A DNA stretch of 64,000 bases, taken from the NCBI RefSeq assembly GCF_001540865.1, contig NC_033629.1, positions 10,227,873-10,291,872 on the forward strand, given 5' to 3'. Origin of the DNA: Ananas comosus. Lineage: Eukaryota; Streptophyta; Magnoliopsida; Poales; Bromeliaceae. Both the position numbers and the translations under genes were made by a program. Shown piece after piece: positions 61,438-64,000 of this stretch (the stretch's first letter is position 1; each line of letters opens with the position of its first letter). The notes under the pieces are model-generated. The model did no database searches. It was given only the letters and a program-made list of their open reading frames with translations, and was not told the DNA's origin.

Positions 61438-61685
61438 AAATTTTATAAGGCTAGTAAGTTTTCCACTAAACTGTTAATTGTTATATTATTATATAGTTAC
61501 ATGTAAGCTACAATTTTGGCATCATTATATAAGCTCCTTCTGGTAGTTTAACAACTATAAATGCAAATATCTACACGCATACATTATTTCTCATAAACTT
61601 TTGCCACGTGGAAGCATCATATATAAGCTCTCCTTCTCAAAATTTCTACTCTCCAATCATTACGACCACTCACCTTCCTCGTAAT

Positions 61686-61865
61686 GTCTGCCTCTTCGGC
61701 TTTCCGTCTTATTAATTTCTTCCTTATAACGTCTGCGTCTTCGGCTTCCCGTCTCATTAATTCCTTTCCCATAACATCTGCCTCTTCGGCTTTCCGTCTT
61801 ATTAGTTTCTTTTCTATAACGTCGCTTCTTCGACTTCCCACCTCATTAGTTTCTATTTTCTAAGA
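61686..61865. repeat. 45-bp minisatellite, four units
   Basis: Units start gtctgcctcttcggc at 61686, 61731, 61776 and 61821. Because 45 is a multiple of three, the minus strand stays open and reads a charged 15-residue repeat (R-R-K-A-E-E-A-D-V). No evidence that it is expressed. Confidence 0.9.
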
Positions 61866-61988
61866 GGTGTTGCCCGAGGAGCCTGTGGGCACGGCATACG
61901 GCTTCCTCGATAATGACCTTGCCTATTACGTCCGCTCCAACCTCAAGCCCCACAGGCGCGCCGCCCTCACCCTCGTCGTCAATGTTGG
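61864..61988 (+). pseudogene. M16 zinc-protease (PQQL-like) exon fragment
   Basis: Reads E-V-L-P-E-E-P-V-G-T-A-Y-G-F-L-D-N, then L-A-Y-Y-V-R-S-N-L-K-P-H-R-R-A-A-L and V-N-V-G, then a GTGAGT donor. This is the N-terminal start of plant M16 insulinase-family 'PQQL-like' proteases (G-x-L-x-N-G-L-x-Y-Y-V-R-x-N-x-K-P). An in-frame TAA at 61861-61863 directly precedes it, and the H-x-x-E-H exon does not follow within the window. An LTR starts 22 bp downstream. It is an isolated gene scrap inside the copy C intron. Confidence 0.72.
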
Positions 61989-62009
61989 GTGAGTCGAACT
62001 CTAACCCTA

Positions 62010-63475
62010 TGTAAGGACTGAGATTTTTGCAGTGTAGCTAAACTCTCAGTTGACGATGTTTTTGTGTGTAATTTAACTACAAAAGCACTCGTCAAGTTTC
62101 GGGCGAAAACGAGTTAAAACGAAAATTCTACGCGATTTCCAAGTTTCACTTAAAGTGAATAGTAACTCGATTTTCCGGAGAAGCCGCGGTGAGAAGTTGG
62201 CTTCTGGCTCGTACCGGACTCTATTCATAGCAGTCCAATAGCTCGTTTCGACCGGTTCAGCTGTTCTGGAACTAATGACGCTGACGGATTTTGAGTTTGA
62301 CGCACGGATCTCGAGAAAATCCAAAAATACATGTTTTATATGTATTTATGTGTGTGTTTCCTTCTATTCGAAGAAGGTTGGATTTTGTCGTGAATCCGTG
62401 GTCGATCAAGACGAAACGAAATCGCAGCTTTGTTGTCTCCGTCGTGCTGATCGCACTGGTGCAATCCGTTCGCAAATCTGACGGACGGATCTGCGGAGAT
62501 CGCGCGTTGATCGAGGAGAGGTCGGTAGTGGCAAAATGGTATTTTCGCGAAAGTCGCGATATTTTATGTACCGTTTCGCGTGAGATCGCATGTGGAGGGG
62601 CGTTCATGCGTTTTAGTCGTACTGTGAGGATTTCGGATTGAAATTCTGATGTTTGGGGGACCTTTTTGCATTTTTCACTTTAGTATTTATAGCTCTCTAG
62701 GGTTTGGAGCCTTGTAACCCTAACCTAGCCCTAGCCACACCACCCAACCGCCTCCCTCTCCTTCCCCTGCACCTGCTGCACGCGCCCAGGCCGCCGCCGA
62801 CTGAGCCCCGGCCGGCCAACCGCCGCCGCAGCCACCACTTCTCTCCTCTCTTCCTCTTTTATCTCTCCTCTCTCCTCTCCCCTCGGTTGATGAAGGCCCG
62901 GGACTTGCGCCTCTGCAGACCCTCCTCGTGTACCCGTGCTCTGGCTAACCGTTCCCCGACCGACCGCCAACCGTGCCGGGCGCCGCCAGCTGCTCGCTGA
63001 CCTCCGCCTGCAGAAGCAGGCCGACTCAGGCCGAGCTAGGGTTGCAGCTCGCTGCAGACGCCACTGTGCCCGGAAACACCTTACGCCCGACGATCCTCCG
63101 TGCCCAGGCAGCTCTCGGTTCCCGCCGGTCGCGCCCCGCTGCGTCCGGCGGCTACCGCCGTCGCCGCCTTCGGCCAGCCGCGACCGCACCAGCCTCGCTC
63201 GGCCGAGCCGAGGTGCGACTCCACCCCTGCGCCGCCGCCGCTTGGGGCAGCACCCGAGGCGTCCCTCCGGCCTCCTGCAATCCTCCTCCGCCGTCTCGGA
63301 GCTCCCCGGCCGCCGCCGTGGCCGTAGCTTCGCCGGAACTCGAGCTTTAGCTCGTGCGGGCTGAGTTGGTTCCGCCGCCGCCGCCGCCGCTCCTCGCTGC
63401 CTCCTGAGGTGAGCACGGTGTTCCTCACCTCCCCCGCACCCGTTCCTGGCCGCCGCGCGCGCCGCCGTGCCGCCG
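62010..63475 (+). mobile_element. LTR-A family LTR, 5' part, running into the assembly gap
   Basis: Starts TGTAAGGACTGAGATTTTT and aligns with 56820 onward (acttaaagtgaatagtaac, a gtaccggactc block). A TATA-like tatttatag lies at 62685-62692, followed by gtaaccctaacc and a CT- then GC-rich leader to the gap. Long open frames on both strands here reflect GC-rich composition. Confidence 0.75.
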
Positions 63476-63575
63476 NNNNNNNNNNNNNNNNNNNNNNNNN
63501 NNNNNNNNNNNNNNNNNNNNNNNNNNNNNNNNNNNNNNNNNNNNNNNNNNNNNNNNNNNNNNNNNNNNNNNNNNN
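63476..63575. other. Assembly gap (100 N)
   Basis: A run of exactly 100 N, probably a gap of unknown true length. Frames crossing it are meaningless. Confidence 0.98.
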
Positions 63576-64000
63576 GCATTTTTTTTTTTTTTGAACTCAA
63601 CCTAGACCGCCACGAATACAAAGTTCTCTGTCCATACGGACAGAATCTCCTCTATATTTGCACGGCGTACCCAACGATAACGACAACAGGATCACAAAAA
63701 CAACCTATATTTATCAATCCACAAATAATTTATGTAATACATTTCCATATAGCTAGTGATTTTTAGAAATGATGAATGCCTCTAAACACTCCTTAGGGGC
63801 TGGATGATGTAATACACAATACAATAGTCATCCTATTTAAAAGTGCTCTCCACTCGAAAGCTTTTGTTTTTAAACTCTATTTGATCATCCATAAAAATCA
63901 TTCAGTTATGGTGTCGTGTCCTTGTTGGTGCACACATCGTGTGCGGTTACCCCAACACCTTGATTGTTGTGGTGGGAACTGTAGGCTTTTGTCGTTTTGG
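63576..64000 (-). mobile_element. LTR-like sequence with conserved hairpin
   Basis: Contains CTGTCC-ATAC-GGACAG (63628-63643), matching the block at 44337 and, with changed stem bases, 38533. Otherwise unrecognised; it runs off the window. Confidence 0.4.

Noticed and set aside
62731..63621. 296-residue minus-strand frame crossing the gap
   Set aside because: It runs through 100 N, is R/A/G-rich as expected from GC-rich DNA, and overlaps open frames on the plus strand within an LTR.

Overview
This window is nuclear DNA of a flowering plant, most likely a monocot. The evidence is short exons in long AT-rich introns with GT-AG junctions, a plant-type VPS24 ESCRT-III gene, plant-specific DUF4050 and neprosin-family genes, and dense plant transposon classes (L1-type LINEs, tRNA-derived SINEs, TRIMs, Tourist and hAT MITEs, long LTRs). 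The species cannot be fixed from the sequence. A 100-N assembly gap lies at 63476-63575 and a single N at 7743.

Layout. 1-5850: a decayed L1-type LINE on the plus strand (ORF1 tail, endonuclease, RT with YADD, RNase-H/zf-RVT end, poly-A at 4922), then a LINE RT scrap on the minus strand. 7125-8816: the 3' four coding exons of a DUF4050 / Gag1-like clamp-domain gene (plus). 10362-13509: a 1.17 kb Tourist-like element with an extremely AT-rich core, and a 5'-truncated LINE with perfect 12-bp target-site duplications (TSDs). 15021-20534: a complete six-exon VPS24/CHMP3 gene (plus, 228 aa).

21484 to the right edge is a minus-strand tandem cluster of neprosin-domain (DUF239) genes. Copy A (21484-28277, six exons, 329 aa) and copy B (33423-43877, six exons, 331 aa) look intact. 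Copy C shows only its last exon (55182-55571), and its intron has been blown up by transposons. All three replace the glutamate expected in the W-G-G-E motif (S, F, Y). A and B also have a much shortened N-terminal region. They may therefore be secreted non-peptidase relatives of neprosin.

The cluster's introns and spacers are full of mobile DNA. There are seven TRIM copies or fragments of two families, some nested, and two SINEs whose 3' hairpin tail matches the local LINEs. There are two hAT-type elements with perfect 8-bp TSDs, one of which appears to carry a captured promoter and first exon. There is a ~4 kb solo LTR with nested TRIMs inside the copy C intron, several truncated long LTRs, a ~2.2 kb inverted-repeat structure at 47-49 kb, and a stray M16 zinc-protease exon (61864-61988). 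No rRNA, tRNA or CRISPR was seen. Exon coordinates were derived by hand from splice signals and reading-frame continuity.
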